Source: Beaufortia kweichowensis (taxonomy: Eukaryota > Chordata > Actinopteri > Cypriniformes > Gastromyzontidae). Taken from it: a stretch of DNA of 64,000 bases. The stretch is from contig CM032814.1 of NCBI GenBank assembly GCA_019155185.1, positions 2,406,647 to 2,470,646 on the forward strand. Direction: 5' to 3'. Below the pieces are notes generated by a model. It was not told the origin of the DNA and did no database searches. It was given only the letters and a program-made list of their open reading frames with translations. Shown piece by piece: positions 1 through 11,789 of this stretch (within the stretch, counting starts at the first letter, position 1; every line of letters begins with the position of its first letter). The position numbers and the translations under genes were made by a program.

Positions 1-2889
1 CTTCTTTTGAAAGTTTGTAACACTAATTCTGCAGGACGAAAGACGTAATGTAATTTTCACTTTTGTGTAGCCCTCATTATTCTGAAAGACTAAATATGAC
101 CACGTCCCCAGAGTACCGTTGTAATGCATTAAAACGACAAATCGTGACGGATTTACTTATCTGCTTGGTCTTATTGAAATATTTTACATGACTTAAATCC
201 CGTCATGGCATTATTTAATTATGCTTGTTTGGGACCAGTATATGGTAGGAGTGGAGGTCTTCAAACTTAACCAAGAAGAGAGTGACTGTTGGGCTTTTGT
301 TCTTGGTTGCAACTTGCTTGATCGCCCCATTAGGCACATCAAGATCATGAGCGTGCTTAATATCACGAGTGCGCAATTCTCGCTGAGGGATTTTGCCAAC
401 TACAATAGACTACATTTGGACACTATTAAAATATACAAAATGATAAATTGTTTAACCAAAAAGCCTATTTTTTTCCTTCACGGTCAAAAGTGCACAGACT
501 TCTAGATCGAGAGAGGGAATGTATACCTATGGAGGGAGGGGGAAATGTGAGCGCTTGTAAGTCCAGGCGAGCAAGCAGTCTGTACTATTAGGAGTACCGT
601 GCATGCATTGCAACTTTGTGTGTGTGTCTCAGATAACACAAGATCATTAGCATGTGCAAATTTAAGCTGTGCCCCAAGGCTATGAAACTAATGAATCGAG
701 CATTGCAGCGATTCTAATTCGTGGCCATTTGGATTTATTTTTGTTTTCAAATGTGATTCGACGACATGTTAGTTGCAAAGCAGTGCTTTGTCGCTTAAAG
801 GAAAACGTGATATACTCGACAGTGTTTACGTGTTCCTCTTGGGGGGTGTGCACAAGTGCAGGCGCGTGTGTGGACTGCCGTGCGCGTGCATGCGGGTGAG
901 AAATAGCCCACCTACAGCAGACACTGGCTTCGAGAAAATATAAACATATTGGCACATAAACAGTAGTAGGGGCGAATACGGAATGCATTATGTCGGAGGT
1001 GATTTTTTTTTCGAAATATGTTCATATTCTCCTTCCACGGGTTATTAGGTTTTGAGATATGTGAATGATGGTAATAAAATGAATTGTTCGACTCTATTTA
1101 ACACTCGATCTATTCAAATGTTCTGCTACATTTTCATTCATGCACCGTTAGAGTAGTAGTAGAAAGTGTTATGTATTGATCCGTACAACGGCGTACACAT
1201 TTTGAAATCGTTTCGCTTGCCTGTTATCCTCATTACTTTTCTTCCCCCAGAAAATAAAAGAACAAAAATAATATCAATAGACAAACGACGTTACAATGTG
1301 GCTGTGTTGGATATGATTATTAAGTAAGATAGTCGTGTCTGTTTGTGTCAGTTTGCTCTTTGTTATATGCCAGAGTTCAATCTAAGGCAAACTGTCATTT
1401 AAAAGAGGTCAAAAGTTATTCAGTTGTCACACACATAGCAGGCCTAATCACCCAACATTAAAGGCGCGTGACAGTTCATAAACACCAAACAGTTGACGCG
1501 ATCTTTTTGCGCTCCATACGGTTCGCCTACTGAGTTTCATAAAAGACGCCAGGGTTTTTTTTAACCGTTTTAATTATTATTATAAAAAATCCATTCTAAT
1601 AAACAAAACTATTTTTACACAACTAACAAATATGTTAAGTTTTTTTATTGCTGTTACATTAAAATGGACAGACGGGAAAGTAAATGTTAAGCATTGGCGA
1701 CCGCTTGAATTATGGTGCAAGTATTTTCTTTTTTAAATACGCATTTCAAAACTTTCCCCAAGATTGCATGTGGACAATATACGTTTAGAAATAATTAAAT
1801 GTTGCTGTTATTTTGTGCAAAACATTGAACTTTGTTTAAATTTGTTGAGTTTTGTGTAATTTCGATTTGTGGATCTTAAAAATACAACGCAAATGCCGTG
1901 CCTTCCACACGTACTTTTTTGGCATTTTCCAACGTACACAAGTATCAGACATCGTAAAACAAATCACAACCAGAGTGAGCCTTCATTCCAAAACTAAAAT
2001 ATCAACAACATAATAAAACATGATATTTTTTTATATAACAGACGTCATATGCTCCTCAAGAGCAAAACAAATAATAGTGTGGTTTCCAACAAGTTACATA
2101 ACAGTGAAAGCAAGCCTTACATAATGTCCTGACTGCTGCTTGCTCGTTTTTAAGGCCTTTTGATGTGTTTTCCACAGCCAGATACTGAGCTGAATGTAAT
2201 GTCAGTGCTGAACTCCTGTGATTGTTACACAGCTGTTGTGTAGAGATGAATGTATCGCTGCTCTTTCTCTGTAATGTAAAAGAAGTTGACGGGTTTCTCC
2301 TCTCATTCATATGCGCTTGACCTCTCTCTGACTTCAGTGCTGTCTAGTTGGGGTGAACATGTTGAAATGAGAGTACGATGAGAAAAAAAGACATTTAAAC
2401 TTGAACGCGGGGTGCAAATTGACAAGAGCGCGCCAGTCTGTGGAGTGTGACTGTTATTTTGTATTGAGATGGATGATTATTTTCAGAGTATTTATCATTG
2501 CTTTGTAAAGAAAGCACTGCGGAGTGCTAAAGCAAAGACATGCAAATAGTTTTTTTAGTTTTGCTAGGTCAGGGGGGGCATGCAGAACAATGTAGCTTTT
2601 TTGACGCAATCCTATATTCTTGTAAAAATAAGCAAATAATAAAAGAAATTCGCATTTCGATATCAATACACATGTGCGTGCTATAGGTTAAAAGAAACAT
2701 TGGGCAGTTTAGTTACAATGCAGTTAGGCTACTTAAAATTACAAAGTAATACACATAAACAAAATGTACTTAATATTTTGAGTGTAAATGTACAATCGCA
2801 ATATTTTAGCAATTTTAATCTGCTTTTAAGTGTTAGTAAAACGTCGTATGTACTTTTATTAGAAAAAAATATACTTTAGGAGTCCCTCC
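1..2889. other. AT-rich non-coding DNA, no gene recognised
   Basis: There is no ORF longer than about 100 codons and none resembles a known family. The 94-codon ORF at 221-505 and the overlapping opposite-strand ORFs at 680-988 and 669-899 look like chance. A small GC-rich patch lies near 840-900. The rest, especially 1000-2050, is AT-rich with runs of A and T. I see no known repeat. Confidence 0.6.
879..894. other. 16-bp alternating pyrimidine-purine tract (Z-DNA type)
   Basis: The sequence CGTGCGCGTGCATGCG alternates strictly between pyrimidine and purine. It sits in a GT/GC-rich patch (841-900) within otherwise AT-rich DNA. Such tracts can adopt left-handed helix, but that is inference only. 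Confidence 0.4.
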
Positions 2890-3200
2890 ATAAGCCTGAA
2901 AAAATCGGGTGAACCTGGCCAAACGTTCATTGAATATACGCCTGATCTGCCCCACAGCTTGCTTTCACACTGCTAAAGAAAAGAGCCGTCAACTAATATG
3001 AGTCATAAGGGTTTTTGTGACCCCTCCAGCATTAGTTGTGGACACCATGACACGCTATTAAGTTTGGACTACAGAAGATTTGTGGAGGCACTGACATTGT
3101 CTATGTTGTCGTGTTCCCTTGACACGTTGCTAAATGGGGTCATTCCAATTAGTTGTTTGGGACAGAGCTGGACTTGAGGAGGGATACTCGCACCCTGTCA
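2890..3200. promoter_or_regulatory. Candidate conserved non-coding island
   Basis: This block has higher complexity and GC than its AT-rich flanks, no recognised repeat and no convincing ORF. It contains short homeodomain-type motifs such as CCAATTAGTTG near 3146. The call as possible enhancer DNA rests on composition alone. Confidence 0.25.
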
Positions 3201-3929
3201 AAGTATCTAGGGATAAAAAATAGTCAGTCTATCAAAAGAATACATTTAATAAATTGCCATGCATCTGTGAACCAAACAACAGAAAAACGTTCAAAAGAAA
3301 CAAGAAAAAAATGCTTCATTTGTAGTGTATGAATTTATACCTGTACATATAAAAAATTAGAATACTGTTCAATTGCAGAACCAACAATTTTTTTGTAAAT
3401 CACACAGTTTAAGGGCTATTTGGTTACCTGTCCTGAGATCAAGAAAATCGTTTTTATGGGAAATGTTATTGTGTGGGATTGTAGTTTATTTACTCGTCTC
3501 AGATGAGAGCAGCTTGTGGACATCTGCTCTTTTAATTGCATCTCATCAGTATAATAAATGTTAAAGTCTGGAGGTGAGGCAATAGATTGGAACACTCAGA
3601 TAATGGCTCTTCAAATGGAGTCTCAGAAGGTTATTCATTAAAGAAGTCATTTGTAAACTTAATGCACTTATAAAATAGCTGAATATTGAGTTTATGTTTC
3701 GTGGGCTAGAGATCCGAGTCAATACTGAAGGAACCCAAAACATATCATCCAGCAAAATTTCATCTTATTTTATTTAAAGAATATGCATATTTTGCTAATT
3801 AACACTTAACTAACAAGTTTGCGGAGAGGATCAGGTGTGTGTGGATAGTTTAAACGCTTAAAAAAGCAACATTTTAAAAAAGTAAACACGGAAAAACAAC
3901 TTTCTCCTAAATCAATTGCTCGGTGTCTG
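3201..3929. other. AT-rich non-coding DNA
   Basis: Two overlapping ORFs of about 63 codons on opposite strands (3373-3564 and 3561-3755) have no family resemblance. Nothing else was recognised. Confidence 0.6.
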
Positions 3930-4430
3930 TAGAAGGAGAGTTTAAATGTCTCTCTGAAGCGTGCATGTTAAAAACTGTATAAATTTCAAGCATCCAGCAA
4001 AGTTTTCAGGCTCCTGATTAAATCAGAATACAGAGAACTAATTAAAACATGCTGTAGAAAGCTCCCCAATTAACATAATCATTGACCTCATTAATATTGT
4101 GCATTGAACCAGAGAAGGGAAGTTTGGGCTCTTTGTAATTAGATACAAAGATTTGTTTGCATCTCAGAAACAGTTGTTCTGAACATCAAACACACCTTGC
4201 TATAAAGATAACAGAGAGAAGCTCATATTAGAGGGAAATGATGTTTGCAGACTGAAGCTATTGAAATGCTCTGAGATTATCTGATGGTACTTGATGAACA
4301 TTAGAGGTCAGAAATGAATTGTGAAATCCTCTGTTGTCGTAACGTAGAGGTGACTGAAATATAATAATCGGACACTAGTCTACAGCTAATGAGATATGCT
4401 GATACAGTAGTTGTATTTGTTGATGCATGC
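3930..4430. promoter_or_regulatory. Candidate conserved non-coding island with homeodomain and POU-like motifs
   Basis: The block holds TAATTA at 4039-4044, a CCAATTAAC and a CATTAATATT shortly downstream, a TGTAATTAG near 4134, and TTTGCAT (half of a POU octamer) at 4156-4162. There is no repeat and no ORF. Clustered sites of this type are typical of developmental enhancers. Conservation is untested. Confidence 0.35.
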
Positions 4431-4474
4431 ATTATCGATTACTATGATTAACATATAAAAGTTATTATATGTTA

Positions 4475-4502
4475 TTGCATATAATATGTATATTATATGC
4501 AA
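4475..4502. repeat. 28-bp near-perfect palindrome (13-bp arms, 2-bp spacer)
   Basis: The left arm TTGCATATAATAT (4475-4487) and right arm ATATTATATGCAA (4490-4502) are exact reverse complements separated by GT. It could extrude a cruciform or simply be an AT-rich inverted repeat. Confidence 0.85.
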
Positions 4503-5640
4503 TGTGAAAATCTATCTTCAAAATCGTCCTCAGTGGATAAAAACTAAACTCTTTACTGGAGATACTGCACATTTGTTCAGTAAACAAAACTTACAAGGTA
4601 AGTAAAACAAAAAATCTTAAATAATTTTTTAACCCTTCTCTTTTAAAAGCATGTGTTATTTTTTTCAGGAATTCCCTTGTAACAGAAGATAGAGTTAAAG
4701 AACAATAAACCAAATCCTTCAAGCCAAAGAAAACACATTATTTTGGCAAATTGTGAAGCTGTAACTGCCATGAAGCCATTTCTCGGTACAGTTCATCATT
4801 CAGCTCTGCTGTTTATCCCAAGTGTTCATTAAATTCATTGTTCCACATTATTCCACTATATGTTTTCCTCATGTTTCATTCTCTTAGATAGTGAACAAGC
4901 AGGATAAAGATGTTTTATTTCCACTCGCTGCCCACAGAGCAACGTTCTCCCATAATTTGGCATAACACGAGCTGAAATTTCACAATGCATAGTCTGCATT
5001 ACACAGGGGCCATTTTAACAAGTGCTATTTTGTCTGGTTCACGCTCATGGTCGACCCATCATGATCTGATGTTTCGCACCAGATAGCATCTTTACTGTTT
5101 CTCTCTTGTAAAAGCAACCATGTAGTCCAGCTGTGCATTTCTAAAAGGGGGTGATGTCATTTTTTAGAAAAAAAAGGATCTCCAATTTATTTTGTATACT
5201 ATACATAAACAACACAAATCTCGAATATTATTTATACTACTTATATTACATCCATGAAAACATTTCTAGTACTATTTAAACAAAATTCGGTCAAAGTGTG
5301 ACTTAAGTGCGTGGAATAACATGCCACGACATTTGTGGAGGCGTTAAGGATTCAATTTCACAGTCGTAAAATATTAGCTTAACTAAACAACTGACTGTGC
5401 TTTGAGCAATGCTTTAATATACTTGTTTGCTGGTATTGACAGGCATATTGCTCATCATTGACATCCACATACAAAATATTACATTTGATGTTAATCAATG
5501 TAGAATTAATGTTTCTTTCTTTTAAAAAAAAACTACATAATTTTTTTACGGATGCCATAAGAAATTTTAAGAAGTAACGGTGATATAATTACTAAATAAA
5601 AACACACACACGTTCCGCATGCATAAACTTAAGTATTGTA
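4503..5640. other. AT-rich non-coding DNA
   Basis: Long A/T-rich stretches with short CA runs (about 5603-5611). No gene, known repeat or motif cluster was recognised. Confidence 0.6.
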
Positions 5641-5752
5641 TCCTACAGGAAATATGATCCTTCATGCCAGATGTACTACAGTTACGCAGATAACACCATT
5701 TGTGTGAACAGACCGGGTCTCAGTCGTTCCGAGTCAGCTACCCTCTCATGAT

Positions 5753-5764
5753 TGATAATTATCA
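5753..5764. promoter_or_regulatory. Palindrome TGATAATTATCA (GATA/homeodomain-type site)
   Basis: A perfect 12-bp palindrome. It contains GATAA on both strands and an AATT homeodomain-type core. It is a plausible dimeric binding site, but function is unproven. Confidence 0.4.
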
Positions 5765-5823
5765 GCCCAAATACCTTGGCTTGGACCAGGTGGTTGCCAT
5801 TTATTACGTTTCTTCCTTTGCCC

Positions 5824-5833
5824 TAATTAATTA
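5824..5833. promoter_or_regulatory. Overlapping homeodomain cores TAATTAATTA
   Basis: Two overlapping TAATTA cores are followed within 5 bp by CTAATTGATT, giving three homeodomain-type sites in about 20 bp. Confidence 0.4.
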
Positions 5834-6480
5834 CTAATTGATTTTAGCACCTGCAGTGGAAAAGCAGACCTTTTGTATTTTGACGAGGAGCCATTTTACA
5901 CTGCAAACTACGAAACTATACTTCTTATTCCTTTGTTTACCTGACGGAAAAAGTAACATTTTTATGTGGTTTGTTAGTCACAAATTACGACACAAAATGT
6001 TACCTAATAACACATGCTCTTCTGTCTATCATTAATGATTAATTTATATATTTTTAATATAATTAAAACATGGACATCCATCTTAGAAACAACAAAATAT
6101 GTCCTTGACACCTGACAACAGGATCCATGTTTAATTCAAGCACATCGGTACGTAATCTCCAACAGCTCAAGATTTAGAGCAATCTTGTGCATCCACAACC
6201 CAGGCAACCATATGTGCATTTTTAAATCTTTTTTTTTACACATTTTTCTCTGTAACTTGGGAACACACTCATGATAAGCCCGAGACCTTGGCATCTATAA
6301 AGTCCAGGAATCTTTCCAACGGGCGTTGAAGAAAGCCAAGCTTCCTTTCATAGCAGTGTAGGACAGCTCGGTCATGTGACTACTCTCATTGCTCTTGCTG
6401 GATCAGTTGTGCTTCACTGGGGAGGAAATGCCATAACTCACTCAGATGTCTACATTCACACATACCACTAGAGCTTGATG

Positions 6481-8925
6481 TTCTGTGATGTCTTTATCAT
6501 GTTACATTATTGCATACATGTTTATTGGTTCTTGTGTTGTTGACATGGCTATAAAATCTATTTTGTTTTCATGAGCTCGTATATTTCTAAACAATATGCA
6601 ATATTCATAAACATTGGGCCTATAATGTCTTATCAGAAACTGACAAGATGTACAAAGTTGTAGTTGCATACCACAATGGAGCCAAGTGGTTGAAGGGCAT
6701 GACATGGTGACATCATATTTAAATAACACGCACACCAATGAGTCATTCACCCTGAGACTATCAATTGTAAAAGGGGCCTCTGTGTGACAGGTGTTTGGAA
6801 GAGAGGGCTTGAGAAATAAAAATCGAAAAAATAGAAATGGGAAGTCATTTCAGAGGTGCAGTATTTTGAATCAATTGTTTGGAAAGCATGAGACAATTGA
6901 ACCCTTACAGATGAAAATGTCCTTTACTCTAGATGCTTTACAAATGTGATAAAGGATTTATAAGTATGTGAAATATAAGGGAGGGGAAATATTCTATTCT
7001 ATATTCTATTGGTCCCCAGCTTTGCCTTGCCAGAGACCTTTTGGCCCACATACAGCTCAGTAATTAGTGAAATACACCTTCAGCCAGGAAATTCTGCAAA
7101 CATGGCAGATACAGGTCAAAGAGGTCATTTATGTACGGGATATAATTATTTACTTATTACAGATGGGAAAAAGAGTAATAAACAAACCGGAAAGATTTTT
7201 CAAAGAGCAGTCATATACATGTTCCCTTAATTTAACATAACGAACTGTATTCATTACAGCATGTATTAGTCATCATCTTACCAAAACATGTAACCACACT
7301 GCTATTTCATTTAGTTTATCTTGGGATCAAATAAAACCTGTGCTGCTAATATATTTCTGGAGTAAAACTCTCACAGGGTCACCCACCTTTCCTTAGAAAG
7401 AAACGACGGGCTAAATTTAGTTTCTAATTAGTGGAATCTACACTGAGGAGTTACAAGAGTGTAAATATTGTCTGGCGTAAGAAGTTATGGACGACACCAG
7501 GCGCGTTCAGTCACAGTACCGCGGGACTGTTTCAAAAGGACATTTCTCAGTTACATGCTATGATGTCACTACCTCATAAATAATGTAACTTGATATCATT
7601 TAGCAGCTTTTGCTAAATTGTAAACCAGATGAATCTGAAACACATAACGCCATAAATACACGGTGGAGTAAGAGATGATTGATTGCTTAGCCATTTCTCC
7701 TGGTCAATACAGCTTCTGATTATTGGTTTTTAAAAAGCTGAATCAATTGTCACCGTCAAATTACATGGAGATTTATTAAGGAGACATTTTTTTTTCTTGA
7801 GACCCGGTATCAGTAAAACACGTTTATGAGGAAAGGCGTTGCATGCATCAGAACTTGTGCTGTTAGTACTGAACATCAAGTCTTGAGGTGTGGAGCTCAG
7901 CTCCCTAAATCAAATGAAAGCTGGAGACCATACTCTGGCCAGCAGACAGGAACCCTGTGGCGATTCGTGTGGGAATGAGATTACGCAAGACTCCCCATGT
8001 TAACCTATCTGCATTTTTATACCTTTATACAATTATATCAGCCCATCGACATGCAATTTGGACTCATTTTATCAAGATTAAATTTGATTTGAGTTGTCAA
8101 GCATATGAGTGCATGAGAGATGCTGTATCATTCTTAATAAGAGCTGATTACTGTCACAGTAGAGTTATGCATTTGTGAGTTATTAGTACTTTATGAGTTT
8201 CAGTGCAGACGCTACAATTAAACATTGTAGTGAAGTTATTATTAAAAGCACATAAATAGTGTATTATGACACCATGCATTCTTTTTTATAACTATTTTTC
8301 TAGATTTCATTTAACTCCCATTTAATCCAATAAAGAAAAAAACGAATACATACAATTTCTTAACAAAACTATGAAGTATTAAACATAAGGCTAGTGCACT
8401 TTATCATTTTCATCCTTTTTAATAATATAATTTTGCTTTGTACTAAAGAACAAACTATATACTGCTGCCAGCATGCTCATGCAAGTTGTCATTTTGATCT
8501 AATGTCCTGTCATCAGTTTGATAATATCGCAATGGATTATCTGAGATTTATTAATGATGCATGATAAAAATAGACCTTACAGGTCTACGGTCAGTTGGCT
8601 TCTGGTGTGATCTTTTTCCATAGTAATACCTAAAGCTGAACGGTGCGCTGACATCATATGAAGTGAATGCTGGCACACATGCAGTAATAACATGGACAGA
8701 GAGGAGCACCTGTGGTGAGGAAGGGTATCTAGTATTATACGACTGGGCGGCTTTTATCCCTGTTTCTACTATGGGCCAAAGTCAATTTATACTCCCAGCA
8801 TGTTCTTCTACCGACCCGCGACTCCAGCAAATCCAATCAGCTGTCTGTGGAATATAGATGCTACGTGTCATTGATAACCGAGCTTCACGTATCAATGTAG
8901 TTTTTTTTTAATAATACATTACACT
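6481..8925. other. Non-coding DNA, no gene recognised
   Basis: Short ORFs (82, 73, 73 and 64 codons at 6502-6750, 7009-7230, 7957-8178 and 8663-8857) show no recognisable domains. A short (TTCTA)n-like run occurs near 6990-7010. Small patches of higher GC near 7490-7530 and 8640-8860 could be regulatory, but nothing specific supports that. Confidence 0.55.
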
Positions 8926-9070
8926 TTTAGGCTTTGCCAAATCAGTAATTACCTCCAAAAGCTAATTACGCTTGAGTAATTAATGCACATCTGTAAACAT
9001 TTCAAGCAATTATGAATTACTCTGTCACGTTTACCAGTGTGATTTTACATCAATTACTCGTCAACAGCAT
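8926..9070. promoter_or_regulatory. Homeodomain-site cluster (candidate enhancer core)
   Basis: Three perfect TAATTA cores lie at 8946-8951, 8963-8968 and 8977-8982. They are followed by CAATTATGAATTAC near 9007 and CAATTACTC near 9051. Five or more sites in about 110 bp exceeds what I would expect from base composition. Such clusters are typical of Hox/Lhx/Dlx/Pax-type target enhancers. Confidence 0.45.
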
Positions 9071-10988
9071 GACTGTCTCCAGTGAACACACAACATGCAC
9101 CGTCGTACACAAGAACATCCACATAAGCACACACACACACACAAAGTAGAGATATTGGCAGTGAGGCCACAGTCTGGCTCCGCGCCCCTCCTGCAGTCCC
9201 AGTTTACCAGGGTACCCTCATTAAACCAGCATCCAAACCCCCCGTCCCTTCTGCCACCTGGGTCTCCAACCATTTAGAGAGATCGAGGGACAAGCCGCCT
9301 CCTCTGTCACAATCGCTTACCGCAATACCAGCAAATGAAGACTCACTTCTCACTTCTTAAAGATTTACGAGCCGCTTCCTGGCCTTGAGCGGGCTTTGAT
9401 AAGACACTACATGTGGGAGGGGTGATATGGTTTTTAGGGTCAGCGTTATTTATGTCCCTCCCTGTCATATTTACAGACGGACCACATGGGCAACAACGAT
9501 CTAAATTAAGCATGGCATAGCTTAAGTGCTCGGACAGTTTCGTTCAGTATAATCACCTGAAATGCATTCACACTCCCAAAAATAGTGGAATTGAATGATT
9601 TTTATTAGGTTTGGTTTGGTTTCTATACCATTTTGTTTCTTTTTTGTGATGCATAATTCATAAATTCATGTCATTTATCGCTATTTAAGTCAATGTTATT
9701 AGTGTCTGCTAGTTTGTTTGCATGACAACGATTTTTTGAATAAATGATAATATGAATGAATAAATAAATAAATAGTTTCGAAAGACCAGAATTATTTACT
9801 AGAATGGCAATTATATTGTTAAAGTCCCTCCACACATCTATACTCTCTAATCATGCCGCTTATCAAATGAGTCTCCAGACTTACAGCAGATTATATTACA
9901 TTCCAGTTTCTGTGCACCTTTGCCAAAAGATCACACCCCTCCACCTCTTTATCCTCCTGTGATTGGCTGGTTTCCACACTCATTAGCATGTCCCATTATC
10001 TTCCAGACAACTCTCTGGTTCCTGCCATTCTAATTATTGTAATAAACAACATGCCTTATGACTTTCAAGTTACTGGACGAGCTTCAGGTTTTTCCGTCAA
10101 GGTCCTCAGTCACATGTGGGCTGGAGTTTTTCTTTTTTTCCAAGGGCATCTGGTCCAGGCTGTTGAAATGGGAGAAAGAGAACAGGAGGGATGCCGAGAA
10201 AAAAACAGGATGTATCCACCTAGAGTTGAATCAAATTCTTGCACCTGGATATAATTGTTGCGCTGCTGTGCTGGGACTTTCTACTGTTACATGACGAGCA
10301 AAGCTGTGAAACAAAATCTGGCCTCCAATTGCGAGATACAACTTCACCTGCTCTTATATTTTCCCCAGGAATAGAGAAAATGATTTCTTGGCAGTTCAGA
10401 TTTGACAGAATTTGTAAAGGTAAATATTACAGACCAGGCAGTGTCATTCAGGCAATTACTAACTAAAGCTCAATGCATTAACCTGTAGGCAGAATAATAA
10501 AGGCATTTCAAGGGTTTATACCCCTTGATATGAAGTATGTTTTGAATAACACTGCACTCTCAGTGTGGCTTGCATTCAATTCATGCTTTACAAATGCCAC
10601 TCTGTCCATTCAGAATAAATTTCTCTCAGTGACAGGCATAAAAATGTCCAATTTCAGTTTAAAAAGCAGCCTATAAGATAAACTATTGGCGGTACACACT
10701 GAACTAGGTGTAATGTAAGTAGAAAACATTAGTGTGGAGTAAAATGCTCTTAAAACAAAAAATGTGCCAGTAACAAGCACTGAATCGATTTATATTAAAG
10801 CATTAAGGGATTTGTACCAAAAACAAAACCTTTCCAGAAATCATTATTGATTTGTACTTACTCAAGGGGCTTGTTGCAAAATGGTGACAGCAGCGACACA
10901 TTTAAATACACCAATGTTCAGAAAATGTCAAAATCATATTATTAATTACAAAAGACAATTCTTTACAAAAGACAGTTAATTAGTATAA
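9071..10988. other. Non-coding DNA, no gene recognised
   Basis: Contains a GC-rich spot at 9170-9300 where short ORFs on both strands overlap the CA tract, a GGTTT run near 9610, and a short (AAAT)n tract near 9755-9774. ORFs at 9988-10466 overlap each other in different frames and resemble no family. Confidence 0.55.
9128..9143. repeat. (CA)8 microsatellite
   Basis: An uninterrupted CA dinucleotide run of about 16 bp. Confidence 0.9.
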
Positions 10989-11022
10989 AGGCCCATTTAC
11001 ACCAAGAGCGATAAAGAAAAAC
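10989..11022 (+). repeat. Fragment of an older interspersed repeat, next to the Harbinger insertion
   Basis: The text GGCCCATTTACACCAAGAGC followed by GATAAAGAAAA resembles the terminal part of a common cyprinid repeat that begins with a 'ttcacaccaagaacgata' motif, as I remember it. The Harbinger-like element begins immediately downstream. I did not find the matching other end. Confidence 0.3.
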
Positions 11023-11025
11023 TAA

Positions 11026-11710
11026 TGCCTGGTTCAGACTACACGATTTTTTTTGTCTGTTACGATAGTCACTGTGTCAGATTACGCGATTTTGACTCCA
11101 AAAATCTTGTCGTGTCCTGGACTTGAAACATGTCAGACTACACGTTGCTACGCGACCAATCGTCGCGACGTGCGTGAGAAACAGGAGCGTAAACAATGAC
11201 TGGAGCAGCGTGTTTTGTACTGGCTGTCTTATGTTTAGAAAAGCGCAAAAAAAGAAAGAAAACTCGAACATGGACACGTTCCTGGCTTGCTCGAAGAGGA
11301 CAGTATGGGCTGTCAATCCTCCAAAGAGAACTTGAGGTAAAATATCGTTCTTTTCATATTAAATATTTTGTTATTAGCCAGTAACAAATGCAAGATCATC
11401 TCTCTTGCGTTTCGCCATGTTTGAAAGTTGTGTACAAAAAGCGTCTGTGCTCCGATTGGTCAGCGTCACCCATGTGACGGAACCCGTCGTGAAGGACCGC
11501 AAAAAAATTCAACATGCTAGTCTTTTTGTCGTGATGTCGTGAACTATCGCAGACGCGGTTTTGGTTGTCGTGTACTATGACACACTATACGAGATGAAAT
11601 TATCAATTCTTGCGTCCCGACGTCCATTGTTGTTTACGAATCCCTACGACACCTTACGTCAAACGGATCGTGCCAGATTCGGGCTAAAATCGTGTAGTCT
11701 GAACCAGGCA
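11026..11710 (+). mobile_element. PIF/Harbinger-type non-autonomous DNA transposon (685 bp)
   Basis: The element has perfect 25-bp terminal inverted repeats: TGCCTGGTTCAGACTACACG plus ATTTT at 11026-11050, and the exact reverse complement at 11686-11710. It is flanked by direct TAA copies at 11023-11025 and 11711-11713, matching the TWA target-site duplication of PIF/Harbinger elements. A subterminal copy of CAGACTACACG occurs near 11132, and GTCGTG motifs recur inside. It retains a transposase first-exon remnant (11196-11336) but has no room for a catalytic domain, so it must depend on a transposase made elsewhere. The perfect TIRs suggest fairly recent insertion. A 2-bp AT duplication (ISL2EU type) would also fit the flanks but explains the coding remnant less well. 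Confidence 0.85.
11196..11336 (+). pseudogene. Harbinger (HARBI1/ALP1-like) transposase N-terminal exon remnant
   Basis: From ATG at 11196 the frame encodes 47 residues with a lysine/arginine block (EKRKKRKKTRTW), then W-x-R-S-W-L-A-R-R-G-Q-Y-G and L-Q-R-E-L-E. This matches the pattern I know from the N-terminus of fish HARBI1/ALP1-like nucleases: a basic block, a 'W..PWL.RR...G' motif and 'L..EL'. A good splice-donor sequence (GAG|GTAAAA) follows at 11336/11337, in phase 0. The usual proline of PWL is serine here. The helix-turn-helix region and DDE nuclease domain are absent, so the product could not transpose anything alone. If transcribed it could be spliced to a downstream exon, which is speculative. 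Homology is from memory of the family pattern, without an alignment. Confidence 0.6.
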
Positions 11711-11789
11711 TAAAACACATGCCATCCTGGCCAACGCATAATAATTTTGTTAGATCTTTGTTAGATTTAAATTAAATTTAAATCATTAA
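11711..11789. other. Short AT-rich spacer between the Harbinger and LINE remnants
   Basis: Begins with the 3' TAA target duplication and is otherwise AT-rich. No feature recognised. Confidence 0.6.

Larger units (their letters stand above)
5641..6480. promoter_or_regulatory. Candidate conserved non-coding island
   Basis: This moderate-GC block has two strong homeodomain/GATA-type palindromic motifs (listed separately at 5753-5764 and 5824-5833). The 65-codon ORF at 5838-6035 resembles nothing. Enhancer function is inferred from motif density only. Confidence 0.3.

Noticed and set aside
221..505. 94-codon ORF starting MLVWDQYMVGVEV
   Set aside because: No family resemblance, AT-rich context, and an opposite-strand ORF covers part of it.
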